Part shown: piece by piece, positions 9,589 through 18,347 of the stretch
How the letters are laid out: each line of letters starts with the position of its first letter
Position numbering within the stretch: position 1 is the first letter of the stretch
Assembly (NCBI RefSeq): GCF_042680125.1
Contig: NZ_JBHTNY010000008.1
Direction: 5' to 3' (one strand)
DNA from: Robinsoniella peoriensis
Lineage (GTDB): Bacteria; Bacillota; Clostridia; Lachnospirales; Lachnospiraceae
Length of the DNA: 64,000 nt
The notes under the pieces: generated by a model
What the model was told of the DNA's origin: nothing
What the model saw: the letters and a program-made list of their open reading frames with translations, nothing else
Database searches by the model: none
Made by a program: the position numbers and the translations under genes

Positions 9589-10626
9589 TTAAACTTCACT
9601 AAGGTTTCCTTGCTTTACTTCTTTTACGCCGTTTTTATCAAAATATTTGCCAAATTCATCTTCAGCAGATAGGTCATTGTAGATATTAAGCATTTCGCTA
9701 CTTGTCCATCCAAAAAACTCCTGAATTACGTGCGAAGGTAAGTTCATTCTATGTAACTTAGTGCATGTAAAGTGGCGAGCACAGTGAAAGTAGAAGTCCG
9801 TACCGATAATATCGGAGAATACATCAGTCCAATGGCTTAAGTCCTGGCGAACTTTCCAAACAATATCTCCATTTTCATCTTTGGCCTTGGACACAAAAAG
9901 GTGATCACTGTCTATACTTTTTTCATTTCTTTCATTTAGCCAGAGATCCAGATATGGTTTTGCTCCATATAAAATAAATTTATTTAAAGGTTTTCCAAGG
10001 CGTCCAAACCCTTTTGTACGAATTTTATCTGTTTTCCACATGGAATCGTATACAAAATGATTTTCATCAAAATATTCCACCTTCATTTGCAGCAATTCTG
10101 ATTTTCGCATTCCAGAGTATGCAGCAATAGCAACCGCACAGGCTTTTTCGTATTCTTTACGCTCAACCAATGTTTTCAAGAGAAAATCTATCGTTTCATC
10201 TGGCAGGACTGTTTTTTCCCTAACAGCCTCCTTGTTTGGGTTTTCGATTTTACGGATAATTGGTCTGAAATCTTCAAACGCTTCTTCATCATCTAACACA
10301 TTCTCAATATAATTAGAAAGTGATGATAAACAAGATTTTACTCTTCGGATTCTGTTAGGGCTCCATCCCCAAACATTAATAGCGTGATTCTGAAATTTTG
10401 CGATCTCACGTTTAGTAAGTTTAGTAAAAAATTTATTGTTATTGAATTCCATGTTCCAAACCCAAAAGATCCTCAAATCAGATCGGTAACCCACAATAGA
10501 TTGAGGCGAACGATCTATCGATTGCATATATTCTAACCAATCCTCGCCGAGTTGTAGATTTTCTGGATCAATTTTGTCCAGTTTTTCTTTATTTGTTATG
10601 CTATTATATACTGTAGTTCTTGCCAT
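9589..10626 (-). CDS. Tyrosine recombinase (integrase), active-site residues present
   Basis: 345 residues. N-terminal SAM-like core-binding domain (about 25-125), then a catalytic domain with AAYSGMRKSELLQMK (box I Arg), HCARH (His-x-x-Arg), a Trp in place of the second His in FFGWTSSE, and the nucleophile region NIYND. This is a complete tyrosine recombinase set. It could catalyse site-specific integration, excision or dimer resolution. It is buried in the virion arm, far from the second integrase at 34.8 kb, and has its own terminator. Confidence 0.85.
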   Translation of the reverse strand: MARTTVYNSITNKEKLDKIDPENLQLGEDWLEYMQSIDRSPQSIVGYRSDLRIFWVWNMEFNNNKFFTKLTKREIAKFQNHAINVWGWSPNRIRRVKSCLSSLSNYIENVLDDEEAFEDFRPIIRKIENPNKEAVREKTVLPDETIDFLLKTLVERKEYEKACAVAIAAYSGMRKSELLQMKVEYFDENHFVYDSMWKTDKIRTKGFGRLGKPLNKFILYGAKPYLDLWLNERNEKSIDSDHLFVSKAKDENGDIVWKVRQDLSHWTDVFSDIIGTDFYFHCARHFTCTKLHRMNLPSHVIQEFFGWTSSEMLNIYNDLSAEDEFGKYFDKNGVKEVKQGNLSEV

Positions 10627-10712
10627 TTTCTCACTTCCTTACGTTCAACTTTAACCAGCCTCATCACTGGTAGGTGGCTACTCTCACCGCACACATATCT
10701 CTGTAAACTATT

Positions 10713-11492
10713 TTATCCCCACTCTTTTAGAACCTGTTTTGTAAGCCAAATCTGACCTTTACCAGTCAAAAGTGGAGTATAAGTAGTATGTAACTTTGCA
10801 TTAAATTCGTTAACACTTTCTTTATATTGCATATATCCATGAGATAACATTTGCTGAGAAGGTTTATTCTTCAGCCCATAGCTTGAACACAGGTATCCAT
10901 TTTCTCTACACCAGTCCATAATAATATTTCTGCCAATTTTAATATTCTTGCTATTTTGCAAAATTGCGGCAAATTTTCCGAAATTTATACAGTTACTAGC
11001 TGTTTCGATTGCATCGTGAAATTCTGCCTTTGGTTTCATCTCTTGATTTTCTGCAATAAGGGGGGCAGTAGCTCGTGCAATTTCAATTTCTGTTAGTTTA
11101 TTGTGAGCATTAACCACTTCTAATGAATCTTTACTGAAAAGCTGCAGTTTCAATTTTTCTTCTTCCGAAAGATAATTACCAGATTTTATAGTCTCTTCCA
11201 TTTCATTAAAAGCATGGATATACTTTAATTTCCATTCAAGAGCTTTTTTACCAGTAAACCCCATAACTAGCAAAGAAAATCCATCACGATTCATTTTATA
11301 TTCAATTTCTTCTCGTCCCCGGCTACTAATATATGTGGTTTTACGAATCATATTTTTCACTGTGCAATTTTGCACAATGAGATTTTCTATCATTCTGTTT
11401 ACATCAGGGTTTCTTTTATCAAATTTTTCTGCTATCTCACGGCTACTTGCTAATGTTTCCCCGTTACAGCTTTCCAAAATAATGTCGTCCAA
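10713..11492 (-). CDS. Rha-type regulator with KilAC (phage antirepressor) C-terminal domain
   Basis: About 259 residues. The N-terminal domain (SSREIAEKFDKRNPDVNRMI, FSLLVMGFTGKKALEWK, YIHAFNEME) is the phage Rha regulatory family. The C-terminal ~110 residues (NCINFGKFAAILQ, WCRENGYLCS, LTKQVLKEWG) match the KilAC antirepressor domain. I place the start at TTG 11492, where GGAGG is 8 nt upstream. An ATG start at 11546 would add 18 residues but lacks a ribosome binding site. Likely interferes with repressors or host functions after infection. Confidence 0.8.
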   Translation of the reverse strand: MDDIILESCNGETLASSREIAEKFDKRNPDVNRMIENLIVQNCTVKNMIRKTTYISSRGREEIEYKMNRDGFSLLVMGFTGKKALEWKLKYIHAFNEMEETIKSGNYLSEEEKLKLQLFSKDSLEVVNAHNKLTEIEIARATAPLIAENQEMKPKAEFHDAIETASNCINFGKFAAILQNSKNIKIGRNIIMDWCRENGYLCSSYGLKNKPSQQMLSHGYMQYKESVNEFNAKLHTTYTPLLTGKGQIWLTKQVLKEWG

Positions 11493-11557
11493 TAATAATT
11501 CCTCCATGTAATTCAATATTTTGAGTATAAGGACATAATATTTCAATGTCTTAACCT

Positions 11558-11593
11558 ATTATACAATGGAGGATTAGAAGAACAGTCTAATCC
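11558..11593 (-). promoter_or_regulatory. Promoter -10 with overlapping palindromic operator
   Basis: The minus strand has a perfect TATAAT (11563-11558) just upstream of the Rha/KilAC gene. Immediately upstream a perfect 8-bp inverted repeat GGATTAGA/TCTAATCC (11571-11578 and 11586-11593) covers the -35 region, a typical operator position. A smaller palindrome ACTGC/GCAGT lies at 11596-11611. No good -35 hexamer is visible, which fits a regulated promoter. Confidence 0.5.
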
Positions 11594-11664
11594 AAACTGC
11601 AAAATCGCAGTACAGGCGAAAGCAGTTTTATAACTAAATTTGACGCATCTGTACGTCTATTAAA

Positions 11665-12240
11665 TTAAAACAGATCACTTAACTTGTTGATATCATCAAA
11701 TATTTCTTCGATATGCCAAATCCTTTTTTCCATCTCATTAATGGTATTCATTGCTTCTTCAGCGTCTAAATTACACTTTATTGTTACAGTTAGGCAGTTG
11801 CTTTCTTCAGCAGTAGCGCAATTATCACTGAGATCTAAATCGGATAAATCAAATCCCAAAATCTTATTGGACTCAATGCTGTTAAGCATTTTTGAGTTAC
11901 AGTCTTCGTGTACAAACGCTACATCACAATCCGTATCGTAATAACCAGCTTTATGCCATTCATTATCCTCGTGCCACATTTTTTCAACGGTGACACCAAA
12001 ATGATCCAGGTATAACACATATTCTTTATCGTAATGTTGCGCCTCATAGTCTTCAAGGTCAATGCCGTGGCTGATATCAATTCCGTTACGAATCAAATTC
12101 GTCAACAGATCTTTTATCACCGAGTATTTCCCGAAAGCACAAATTTGAGGAAATTCATTTTCAGATATGGATAAGCAGCCCAACATTTTATCCGTTAATT
12201 CATAAGTATTATTACAATTCACAAGCTTCAAATGTTCCAC
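11665..12240 (-). CDS. Hypothetical acidic protein
   Basis: 191 residues, not recognised. Acidic, without membrane segments, with several His/Cys/Trp residues (for example VEKMWHEDNEWHKAGY). It lies 6 bp downstream of the HU gene on the same strand, so the two are probably co-transcribed. Confidence 0.6.
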   Translation of the reverse strand: MEHLKLVNCNNTYELTDKMLGCLSISENEFPQICAFGKYSVIKDLLTNLIRNGIDISHGIDLEDYEAQHYDKEYVLYLDHFGVTVEKMWHEDNEWHKAGYYDTDCDVAFVHEDCNSKMLNSIESNKILGFDLSDLDLSDNCATAEESNCLTVTIKCNLDAEEAMNTINEMEKRIWHIEEIFDDINKLSDLF

Positions 12241-12246
12241 CCCAAT

Positions 12247-12522
12247 CTATTCATTCAATAAATCTTTAAGGGATTTGCTTGGCTTGAATTTAGGCGCTTT
12301 GGACTTTGGGAGCTGGATGGTTTCTTGCGTCTGAGGATTCCTGCCCACCCTTGCTGCCCGGTCTACTGATTCAAATGTTCCAAATCCTACGATGTGGACT
12401 TTTTCGCCCTCAATCATTGATTCCTGTACAGTATCAATAAAAGCCTGTAATGCTCTTTCAGCGTCTTTCTTTGATAATTCCGATTTTTCGCTTATTTTTG
12501 CTGTTAATTCAACTTTGTTCAT
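12247..12522 (-). CDS. hup: HU-family histone-like DNA-binding protein
   Basis: 91 residues, the normal HU length. Begins MNKVELTAKI and carries the hallmark GFGTFE turn and the beta-arm signature RNPQT (about residues 46-64). HU bends and compacts DNA. Phages that encode it use it in packaging, replication or transcription. SPbeta also carries an HU next to its own RNA polymerase gene. A perfect GGAGT-atcg-ACTCC hairpin in the leader (12552-12565) might allow autoregulation. Confidence 0.92.
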   Translation of the reverse strand: MNKVELTAKISEKSELSKKDAERALQAFIDTVQESMIEGEKVHIVGFGTFESVDRAARVGRNPQTQETIQLPKSKAPKFKPSKSLKDLLNE

Positions 12523-12578
12523 ATGTTAATTCTCCTTATTGGTATAATAGAGGAGTCGATACTCCCATGAGTGTTTAG

Positions 12579-13793
12579 TTAAAAAACAACGGTTTCGTGC
12601 CCGGTATAACCTTTGTCAGTAAATTTCAATATTTTCACTGATCCTCTACAATCTTTTAGAATGGTATCTGAATATGGGCAGCTGCCCTCAAATCCGTCAG
12701 CAACAATTACTTTATTGTTTATACTTCCAGAAGATCCCACGACAGATTCTTTCCCAGCGTGTAGGTGACCCAGGATAGCATAATTATAGAAAACCTTGTA
12801 AAAATCACTTAGATCTTTTAATACGTTATCACCAATAGCCTTTACCTGATGTCCGTGTTGTGCAATAATCTTAAATCCTTTAATATCCAATTCTACCGGT
12901 TTATTTGAAAATTCAGTATGTACCACAACCCGCTCATTAACTGCCACTAAATCATAAATATGATTGACAATTATTTTTTCTACATCTTCGGTAGCTATTT
13001 CAGAGGCTTTTGTTCCAAGCGGACGAGTCTGTGTATGATTGGAGTTCATTACTGAGTAATATTCTACAAAGCAGTAAACAGACAACTCATTTAAAAACTG
13101 AGCCACAATACGCGGGTACTGAACAACAGCGTCAACGACAGGTATTTGATTAATCATAAAATCTGTAAGATGAATGATTCCTTGAACGTCATCGCCCAAG
13201 CCCAGAACAGTGATTTTACTAATATGACGTTCCTCGATTAATAAAACAAGCTCAGTTAGCAATTGTTTAAATCTTTCTTGCACAATATCGATGGAATATT
13301 CATTATGTATAGACTTAAATTTTGCGCCGAAGTGTACGTCAGCTATTAAAACGATATACTCGTCATCTGATACTTTGTTCAATTTATAGGGTTTAATATC
13401 CGGAAGTGGGAGAGTAGTGATCGCATCTTTTATATTTTCATAAAACAATTCAAACCGGCTCTCAGTTTTTTCAAGACGATCCCGTTCTAATTTTGTAGCT
13501 TGCAATTTATATCTTTCTTTACGGATGTTTTTCTCAATATTTTCATTCTGCCGCACCAGTTCTTGAAGCTGAAAATCTACACTTCCTAATTCCGATTTGG
13601 CATCGTTATAACCCTTTATGTAGTTGGTAGTCTTTTTTCTATGAGCACTTTCATCCCAATTTACTCCGAATGCTTCATTGCAGAGCTTTCCAATTTCAAT
13701 ATTACTTAAGCCATATAATTCCTTGTTTTTGTATAGACGGATGCGATATGCCTTTGGTGTTTCGTTTGGCTGCATAATTGATTGACTATTCAT
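12579..13793 (-). CDS. Calcineurin-like metallophosphoesterase
   Basis: 404 residues from ATG 13793, which has AGGAGG 6 nt upstream. A frame start at 13808 lies inside that ribosome binding site. The C-terminal ~260 residues show the metal-binding motifs in order: IADVHFG (D-x-H), GLGDDVQG (GD), MNSNH (NH), AQHGH and GHLHAG (GH-x-H). The N-terminal ~130 residues contain a coiled coil. Phage members of this fold act as nucleases or phosphodiesterases on DNA ends or nucleotides. The gene lies between YonK-like and HU genes, downstream of the RNA polymerase. Confidence 0.85.
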   Translation of the reverse strand: MNSQSIMQPNETPKAYRIRLYKNKELYGLSNIEIGKLCNEAFGVNWDESAHRKKTTNYIKGYNDAKSELGSVDFQLQELVRQNENIEKNIRKERYKLQATKLERDRLEKTESRFELFYENIKDAITTLPLPDIKPYKLNKVSDDEYIVLIADVHFGAKFKSIHNEYSIDIVQERFKQLLTELVLLIEERHISKITVLGLGDDVQGIIHLTDFMINQIPVVDAVVQYPRIVAQFLNELSVYCFVEYYSVMNSNHTQTRPLGTKASEIATEDVEKIIVNHIYDLVAVNERVVVHTEFSNKPVELDIKGFKIIAQHGHQVKAIGDNVLKDLSDFYKVFYNYAILGHLHAGKESVVGSSGSINNKVIVADGFEGSCPYSDTILKDCRGSVKILKFTDKGYTGHETVVF

Positions 13794-13808
13794 ATGAATC
13801 CTCCTCAC

Positions 13809-14033
13809 TTAATTCTCGGAGCTTGAAGGATTCATATCTTCTTCATTTTTGACGGTAACAGAAAGGTCTATAACCTGACCTTTAAACATTGCGAGGCAAT
13901 CAGAAACTTCTATATCTTTATCCTCTTTTAGTTCATTTTTATAAGTAATTGTAGTTCCATTTTTTGATAGTACTCCCTTAACAGATACTTTATCTGTAAC
14001 GGTTCTGCTTATATTGAGTGTGCTTTTTGCCAT
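13809..14033 (-). CDS. YonK-like protein
   Basis: 74 residues from ATG 14033 behind GGAGG; a longer frame begins at 14075 without a site. The C-terminal half (DCLAMFKGQVIDLSVTVKNE) resembles what I remember of the SPbeta YonK family, a small oligomeric protein of unknown role encoded near YonO. It ends 16 bp before the metallophosphoesterase start, so they are translationally close. The family match is from memory and moderate. Confidence 0.6.
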   Translation of the reverse strand: MAKSTLNISRTVTDKVSVKGVLSKNGTTITYKNELKEDKDIEVSDCLAMFKGQVIDLSVTVKNEEDMNPSSSEN

Positions 14034-14274
14034 TATGTAAATATCCTCCAATTTCTTTATAATTCCTTTTGACAATTGATAAATTAAAATATAATGATAA
14101 AAGGAGAAGAGTAACTGAAAATAATTAGAACATCTGTAAATTTGTTATCTCTCCATAAGCACCGCTACTCAATTTACAAAAAAACCAGTATTAACGCTGT
14201 TTTTTAGGTGTTTTAAAAATATTTTTCGAAGTTTTTTTGCCATTTTTGCAATTTTTATGAAAATAATTCTTTTT
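14034..14274 (-). other. Intergenic region after the RNA polymerase gene, with weak bidirectional terminator
   Basis: Roughly 240 bp without a gene. At 14178-14206 an A-run, an imperfect CAG...CTG hairpin and a T-run form a weak terminator readable on either strand. The rest is AT-rich. If the encoded RNA polymerase has its own promoter, the start of the YonK-to-capsid block here is a good place for it, but I see no recognisable consensus. Confidence 0.35.
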
Positions 14275-17073
14275 TTATGCTACTGTAATTTTGTCGAAGT
14301 GATAACCAAATACATCAATTTTACCGCTTGGTAATTCCATAAATATGGAAATATGATCTTTACTTTGTTTTACAACATCAAAAAATGAGGTGTTTGGATA
14401 ACCAAATAATATATTCATAATATTTCGTGACATTTTCTTGTATTCATCCGTATCAAGTAATGTTAATAAATAAATCATTGTACTTTTACTGAATTTAAGC
14501 TTACCAATGTATTCCACACATTCTTGCCGTTCACTTGAAGAAAGCGAAAATTTTGATTCCTTATCTAGGGACTCATCAGCATAGATTGCTTTTATTTTTG
14601 AATTGCATTGTTCAATCAAAGTCAGCACTCTGTCTACTTGATCATAATATACACTTTGTATATTATAATCACTCATATTAAGAATATCAGAAAACATAAG
14701 GTATCTTTTTTCTTTCGGTTTACCTGACTTATCAGTCTGGAACTGGCTTATAATCTTTTGAAGGTAATCCATAGATGTGTTGTGACGTTTATAATTTTTC
14801 TTTCTGGTGTCATAATATCCTTTTGTTTTCGCTAAGTGTCCAAAGAAATTAGGCTTTATCATTCGTCCCTTTTCATCTCGTAATATCCATTTATCCTTTA
14901 TTTTCTGCATTTCCTTATATGTGTCTGTCGTGTATTCTTTTTTTGCTTTATCAATTTCTATTCCAGACATTACATCTAGCTGGCAAATATCGTAATATAA
15001 CTCTTTAATTTCATCATACGTTGAACCATTATTCATTTTGTCCCAAAGTATGGTATTGAGCTCTTGGGAAAGATTAATAATATCACCTATTTTATTATCA
15101 GATGTTTTGATATCCAAATCGGCTTTCTCTTCGCTGGTATATTTACGTTTTCTTTTTACTGCTGGGACATGGTTCACAGGTACTTTAAACAAATGATAAT
15201 TCTTTCTTGCAGCATCAATCAAAATCTGGTTATCTGTCAGAAGTACTGTATCACTGTCAAAATCACATCCAGATAACCTATCCAAGACACTTTCTCCAAT
15301 ACTGTTAATACAAACTATTTCATGAGAAAGATTAAAATATATGTCTATTTCTTCATTTTCTACATTCTGTGGTAACCATATATTACCGATCGTTACATGG
15401 GGGCTGCGGCTGCCAAGCAATTGCATGCCATAAGCAAAACGCTTGCAATGTATATTTCCAATCCCAATTCTTGTATTACCGTCAAATGTGCCAATTGCAT
15501 GCATCAACATTTCTACTGGATTACCCAGAAGAGTAGAGTAGTTTCCGTTCACAAGTACATGACCACATCTTAGATTTTTTACAAATGATTTTGTTAGATC
15601 GTTTTTAAAATCATCATAGAGCTTTGTTTCTGAAAATCTCTCGTTTAAGCCCAATAACCGATACACAATATCATTTTTAGAGATAAGGGGTGATAACTCA
15701 AATTCAATATCTGAAGGATATTTAATATGATATCGTAATACAGCTGGGTCAGTTTTTAACATTTTTAGGTATGATAAGGTAGGTTTCATGAATATCCTCA
15801 TGTCCGACTCACTCATTTGTAGTGTGTTTAAAAGCTGGTAATGCGTTTGAACCATTCGACCATCAAAAAAATGTGTAGGTTTTTCGTATTTAACTATGCC
15901 AAAAAGTGATTCTATATTATTAAACCATTCCTGAACTGAAGCATATTTTAAATACTTTATGCTGCTGGGTGTTGTTATAATTTTTATATCTGATATTTTT
16001 TTTGCAACAGTGAAACCATTTAGTTGTGATACTTCTGTAATATTGTTGTTCTGAAACCATTTTTGTATATTACAGTTGAAGCAGGCACTTTTAAAAAATT
16101 TGTTCCGAAGGAGCAGCATACCACGAGAAGGATATTTTTCGAATAAGGAATTATCCATCAAGGATTGTCCATCCCAAATAGAGTTTTTTATAGTGACGGT
16201 CTGCTCATCAGTCTTAAGCCAATCATTCTCTAATCTTGTTTCAATTACATCTTCCGTAAATATGGATTCATAATCATCAATGACTAAGAAATTCTCTGGA
16301 TAAATTTCGATAGTGTCAATAATAGAAGAGAGTGGAAGGGATATTTGTGCCTCCAGTCCGGCTAAATCCACTTCTTGCCCCTCCTTAATGGTTAATCCAC
16401 ACATTGCCCATTTAATCATTTTTTTATATAATCGTTCATCTATAAATAGACATTTCCCAGCTCGTGCCGATCCACCAGACCTTTTATACCTAACATATTT
16501 TATTCCATCGCAATAAAACCCTTTATTATACAGCTCCTTTCTGAGGTTTTGAACTGTATTTAATGATTTTATATTTGGTTTTGCACGATATTGCCCATCT
16601 TCAAAGTAAAAGAATTTAGTCAGAGAATTGGATGAAATTGGAGATTCTACATCCTGATTGATCTCTATCGCGACGAGTTCATCACCATATATACATACAT
16701 GGTCTTTAAAAACTATATCGTTTATGTTATATCCAAACTTGACATATGTATTTTTCTTTATCTTGTTATATATTTTGTTGCTATATTTAAAAGTAAGATT
16801 AATAACTTTTGTTGTATATTCATGTCCATTTTGTTCAAAACTGAAATTTGTATTTCGATAAACCTTCTCATATACTTCTCTAATCTTAAACAAATCTAGT
16901 GACTCATCCATTGTATTGATGAATTTTTTTGTATTTATATTCCCCTTTTTTTCACCATTCAAAAACCGAATATTGTAACCCAATGGTGTATTTGTATCTT
17001 TATTGACATAATTATTTGAAATGAAAATATCTTTTGCATCAATAGATAATATATCAATTCCGCTATTTGGCAA
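14275..17073 (-). CDS. Single-subunit two-barrel RNA polymerase (YonO-type) with DFDSD active site
   Basis: 932 residues, TTG start behind GAGGAGG. The segment LSGCDFDSDTVLLTDNQ carries three aspartates D604, D606, D608 in the D-x-D-x-D metal-binding loop of two-double-psi-barrel polymerases. YonO of SPbeta and eukaryotic RNA-dependent RNA polymerases have DxDGD; crAss-like phage RNA polymerases vary the fourth position. Here it is Ser. Length and position, heading the late strand before HU, YonK, terminase and capsid genes, fit a phage RNA polymerase for late genes. RNA synthesis is inferred; the motif is seen directly. Confidence 0.8.
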   Translation of the reverse strand: MPNSGIDILSIDAKDIFISNNYVNKDTNTPLGYNIRFLNGEKKGNINTKKFINTMDESLDLFKIREVYEKVYRNTNFSFEQNGHEYTTKVINLTFKYSNKIYNKIKKNTYVKFGYNINDIVFKDHVCIYGDELVAIEINQDVESPISSNSLTKFFYFEDGQYRAKPNIKSLNTVQNLRKELYNKGFYCDGIKYVRYKRSGGSARAGKCLFIDERLYKKMIKWAMCGLTIKEGQEVDLAGLEAQISLPLSSIIDTIEIYPENFLVIDDYESIFTEDVIETRLENDWLKTDEQTVTIKNSIWDGQSLMDNSLFEKYPSRGMLLLRNKFFKSACFNCNIQKWFQNNNITEVSQLNGFTVAKKISDIKIITTPSSIKYLKYASVQEWFNNIESLFGIVKYEKPTHFFDGRMVQTHYQLLNTLQMSESDMRIFMKPTLSYLKMLKTDPAVLRYHIKYPSDIEFELSPLISKNDIVYRLLGLNERFSETKLYDDFKNDLTKSFVKNLRCGHVLVNGNYSTLLGNPVEMLMHAIGTFDGNTRIGIGNIHCKRFAYGMQLLGSRSPHVTIGNIWLPQNVENEEIDIYFNLSHEIVCINSIGESVLDRLSGCDFDSDTVLLTDNQILIDAARKNYHLFKVPVNHVPAVKRKRKYTSEEKADLDIKTSDNKIGDIINLSQELNTILWDKMNNGSTYDEIKELYYDICQLDVMSGIEIDKAKKEYTTDTYKEMQKIKDKWILRDEKGRMIKPNFFGHLAKTKGYYDTRKKNYKRHNTSMDYLQKIISQFQTDKSGKPKEKRYLMFSDILNMSDYNIQSVYYDQVDRVLTLIEQCNSKIKAIYADESLDKESKFSLSSSERQECVEYIGKLKFSKSTMIYLLTLLDTDEYKKMSRNIMNILFGYPNTSFFDVVKQSKDHISIFMELPSGKIDVFGYHFDKITVA

Positions 17074-17092
17074 TTTTTATCCTCCTCTTTAT

Positions 17093-17389
17093 TTAATGAT
17101 TTATAACTGGAGCAACAAACTGTACAGATACATTGTTGCACTGTAACTCTTTGGCAATTAAGTAAGATGAGTATCCATCGCAAAGTACAAAATCATGATT
17201 CAACAATATCGGACTTTCAAATTCCCCTGTGGCATTGTAGTATCTCCACTTATGTTTCATTTTCTTTTTGCCAATATCGTGAGTGGTAAATTCATTACTT
17301 ATGCGTATTTCATCTAATCTGACCCAGTATTCAACACCTGATTCATAAACACCAAATAATTGTTTGACAAATCTAATAATTCCCTTCAT
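17093..17389 (-). CDS. Small ParB/sulfiredoxin-fold protein
   Basis: 98 residues from ATG 17389 behind GGGAGG. The stretch YWVRLDEIRISNEF...SPILLNHDFVLCDGYSSYLI has the layout of a minimal ParB N-terminal domain (beta strand, then an L-x-D-GYSS-like loop). It lacks a helix-turn-helix region, so it is not a segregation protein. Phage members of this mini family can be nucleases or nucleotide-dependent enzymes. It ends ~20 bp before the RNA polymerase start. Confidence 0.55.
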   Translation of the reverse strand: MKGIIRFVKQLFGVYESGVEYWVRLDEIRISNEFTTHDIGKKKMKHKWRYYNATGEFESPILLNHDFVLCDGYSSYLIAKELQCNNVSVQFVAPVINH

Positions 17390-17390
17390 T

Positions 17391-17714
17391 CTAATACCTC
17401 CCGTTTTCAAGTAAAGAAAATCCTCTATCCAGTGCTTCCAACTGCTCCTCATACCGATCTATGTAGTATTTAAAATATCCCTCTGTGAGTTTGTTGGTTA
17501 TATGGCTTGCCATTTCCGATTTTACGTATTTTTGATCTGCCTGTAATTCTACGATACCACCAGCTTCATCTGGAGATTGGATCTCCGGGCAATCAATATA
17601 CATTTTCATTTCATACAGCCGTTTAATCTTGTTCCAGTTTGCCATCGCTATTACCTCGAATCCATTCTGCAGATCGACGGAAATGGCTACCCCTAAATTT
17701 TTATATCTCAACAT
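17391..17714 (-). CDS. Hypothetical protein
   Basis: 107 residues, ATG behind AAGGAGG. The C-terminal half is helical and charged (YFKYYIDRYEEQLEALDRGF). It ends one base before the ParB-fold mini gene begins, so the two are coupled. Family not recognised. Confidence 0.6.
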   Translation of the reverse strand: MLRYKNLGVAISVDLQNGFEVIAMANWNKIKRLYEMKMYIDCPEIQSPDEAGGIVELQADQKYVKSEMASHITNKLTEGYFKYYIDRYEEQLEALDRGFSLLENGRY

Positions 17715-17820
17715 TGTTTGTCCTCCTTATAGTTAATACAGAAATTAGAAAGTTATTTGCACAGTATACTTTTTATCACTGAAGCAGTTCTAATTTGCTG
17801 TGCTTATGTTGTAATAATGA

Positions 17821-18129
17821 TCACTGGCTAGAAGAGGTATCACCTGTGTTCTTCTCCTGCCACATTTTTTTAAATCGCTCACTTGCAGCTTGCCTCTGCT
17901 CATCAGACATCTCTCTATCTTTCTGCCGATGCGAAATGAACCGTTTGGGGAATTTATAGCGTTTGCCATATTTTGTTTCTTCGATACACTGGTATTGTTC
18001 CGGATTGTTCTTACAAAGCTTGTCCATCAATGTGATTTCTGTAGAATCTGACGTATATTCGATGGCAAAATCTTGATCTCTCATAAAATTGATGCAAGTT
18101 TCTTGTTCTTCAATTGCTAATCCTGGCAT
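17821..18129 (-). CDS. Hypothetical protein
   Basis: 102 residues from ATG 18129 (GGAGG 8 nt upstream). The C-terminal third is highly charged and helical (MSDEQRQAASERFKKMWQ), a pattern often seen in small DNA-binding phage proteins. Co-directional with its neighbours, with a 1-bp gap to the next gene upstream. Confidence 0.55.
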   Translation of the reverse strand: MPGLAIEEQETCINFMRDQDFAIEYTSDSTEITLMDKLCKNNPEQYQCIEETKYGKRYKFPKRFISHRQKDREMSDEQRQAASERFKKMWQEKNTGDTSSSQ

Positions 18130-18130
18130 A

Positions 18131-18313
18131 TTATCTTCCTCCAAATTTGCTATTAGTTTTCTGGTTTCTATCGTTGAATCGCCATGCTTTCATTTGGGCA
18201 TGCAGTCTGTAAGGATTTGGGTGATCCGTGTCAAAGTCTGCTAAGTAGATGTCACCTGCGAAGCTTTTATGAAATTCTTCCCGTGATGGGATATGTAGTG
18301 TTTTTTCAGTCAT
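18131..18313 (-). CDS. Hypothetical small protein
   Basis: 60 residues from ATG 18313, with GGAGG 11 nt upstream. Sequence MTEKTLHIPSREEFHKSFAG..., polar, no motif. A longer frame from 18385 overlaps the upstream gene and has no ribosome binding site. Confidence 0.5.
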   Translation of the reverse strand: MTEKTLHIPSREEFHKSFAGDIYLADFDTDHPNPYRLHAQMKAWRFNDRNQKTNSKFGGR

Positions 18314-18347
18314 GTAGTGATTTTTCCTCCAAATTATTATTTTTGTC

